From assembly GCA_017545325.1 (NCBI GenBank), contig JAFWOX010000088.1, positions 1-41,286 of the forward strand: a stretch of 41,286 nucleotides of DNA, read 5' to 3'. The translations under genes were made by a program, and so were the position numbers. The stretch is from Oscillospiraceae bacterium (GTDB taxonomy: Bacteria > Bacillota_A > Clostridia > Oscillospirales > Oscillospiraceae). Numbering within the stretch: position 1 is the stretch's first letter; the number at the start of each line of letters is the position of its first letter. The notes under the pieces were generated by a model, which did not search any database, had not been told where the DNA came from, and saw nothing but the letters and a program-made list of their open reading frames with translations. Shown in pieces: positions 41,039-41,286 of the stretch.

Positions 41039-41148
41039 GCGGCGAAGGGCACCCTGAAAAGCAAACGAGCGTTGCCCGCAGTATAGTCAGCGGCTCAGAG
41101 GCGCATATACCGTCCGCTTTTCCCCTCCGCGTCTATGTCCCCTTCGCT

Positions 41149-41286
41149 TCAGCGCCCTGCGCACCGGGGGTGCAGGGGGCCGCCCCGGCCGCGCTCTTTC
41201 CCCGGTTTCTCTCGCGCAAGAGAAACCGGGCCGCCGGAGGCCTCGTCGGAATGGACCTCACAGGCTTCCTCGTCGTCGCAAATCTC
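41149..41286 (-). other. Right-edge stretch with a 12-base inverted repeat and an open frame
   Basis: CCCGGTTTCTCT and AGAGAAACCGGG (41201-41212/41219-41230) form a perfect 12-base stem with a 6-base loop, but no T-run follows. On the minus strand one frame is open from the window edge to a TGA at 41149 and reads EICDDEEACEVHSDEASGG and then a Gly/Arg/Pro-rich tail. It could be the end of a gene that starts outside the window or another repeat; I cannot decide. Between 41039 and 41148 I see nothing recognisable. Confidence 0.3.

Overview
The window is a piece of a GC-rich Gram-positive chromosome, most likely a spore-forming member of class Clostridia, order Eubacteriales, of the Oscillospiraceae/Ruminococcaceae type. 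This is inferred from the gene set (cdaA-cdaR, remA, yicC, rplS-lepB-rbgA-rnhB-yraN, tig-clpP-clpX-lon, ychF, sleB, blaI-blaR1), from strong AGGAGG-type ribosome binding sites, from sigma-A promoters with 17-base spacers, and from clustered small intergenic repeats. No rRNA, tRNA, CRISPR array, prophage or intact insertion sequence was seen. Most genes lie on the minus strand; one block (about 23.57-28.58 kb) is on the plus strand.

Layout, left to right. (1) 1-4084: a minus-strand operon read from a clear promoter at 4056-4084, cdaA-cdaR-rseC-yicC-remA-gmk, joining c-di-AMP synthesis, RNA turnover, the DNA-binding regulator RemA and guanylate kinase (cut by the window edge). (2) 4102-5474: a DUF3343 putative sulfur/selenium carrier translationally coupled to a cysteine desulfurase-like enzyme. 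(3) 5475-6115: non-coding DNA with three strong hairpins, one dispersed repeat and the lon terminator. (4) 6116-12037: the proteostasis cluster tig-clpP-clpX-lon. (5) 12176-17704: lepB-rbgA-rnhB-yraN-dipeptidase-thrC-metallophosphoesterase, tightly packed. (6) 17705-18494: a modular repeat with two identical 32-base copies, then rplS with its own promoter and a leader hairpin. (7) 18502-21026: the TIGR03960 radical SAM protein and its DUF2344 partner. (8) 21051-22890: an AT-rich, probably acquired patch with a secreted protein and a lipoprotein of unknown role. (9) 22909-28680: an M50 membrane protease, divergent from a plus-strand run xer-MBOAT-DHHW-(degenerate P-type ATPase-like membrane protein). 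(10) 28741-29303: a dense set of intergenic repeats. (11) 29345-33947: sleB and the operon ychF-DUF1624 protein-thrS. (12) 33974-36820: three extracytoplasmic lipoproteins (TlpA-like, WG-like, PstS-like). (13) 36888-40676: blaI and an unusually large blaR1-like gene behind a BlaI-type operator. (14) 40677-41286: a terminator, further repeats, and no confident gene.

The most striking observations are: a P-type ATPase-like protein that has lost its actuator domain, CPC motif and phosphorylated aspartate; a composite intergenic repeat whose 93-base structured core is inverted between two copies while a stem base pair covaries; ClpP with Asn in place of the catalytic Asp; and a BlaR1 homologue with about 780 residues of extracellular sequence that lacks a recognisable penicillin-binding domain and sits upstream of two lipoproteins.
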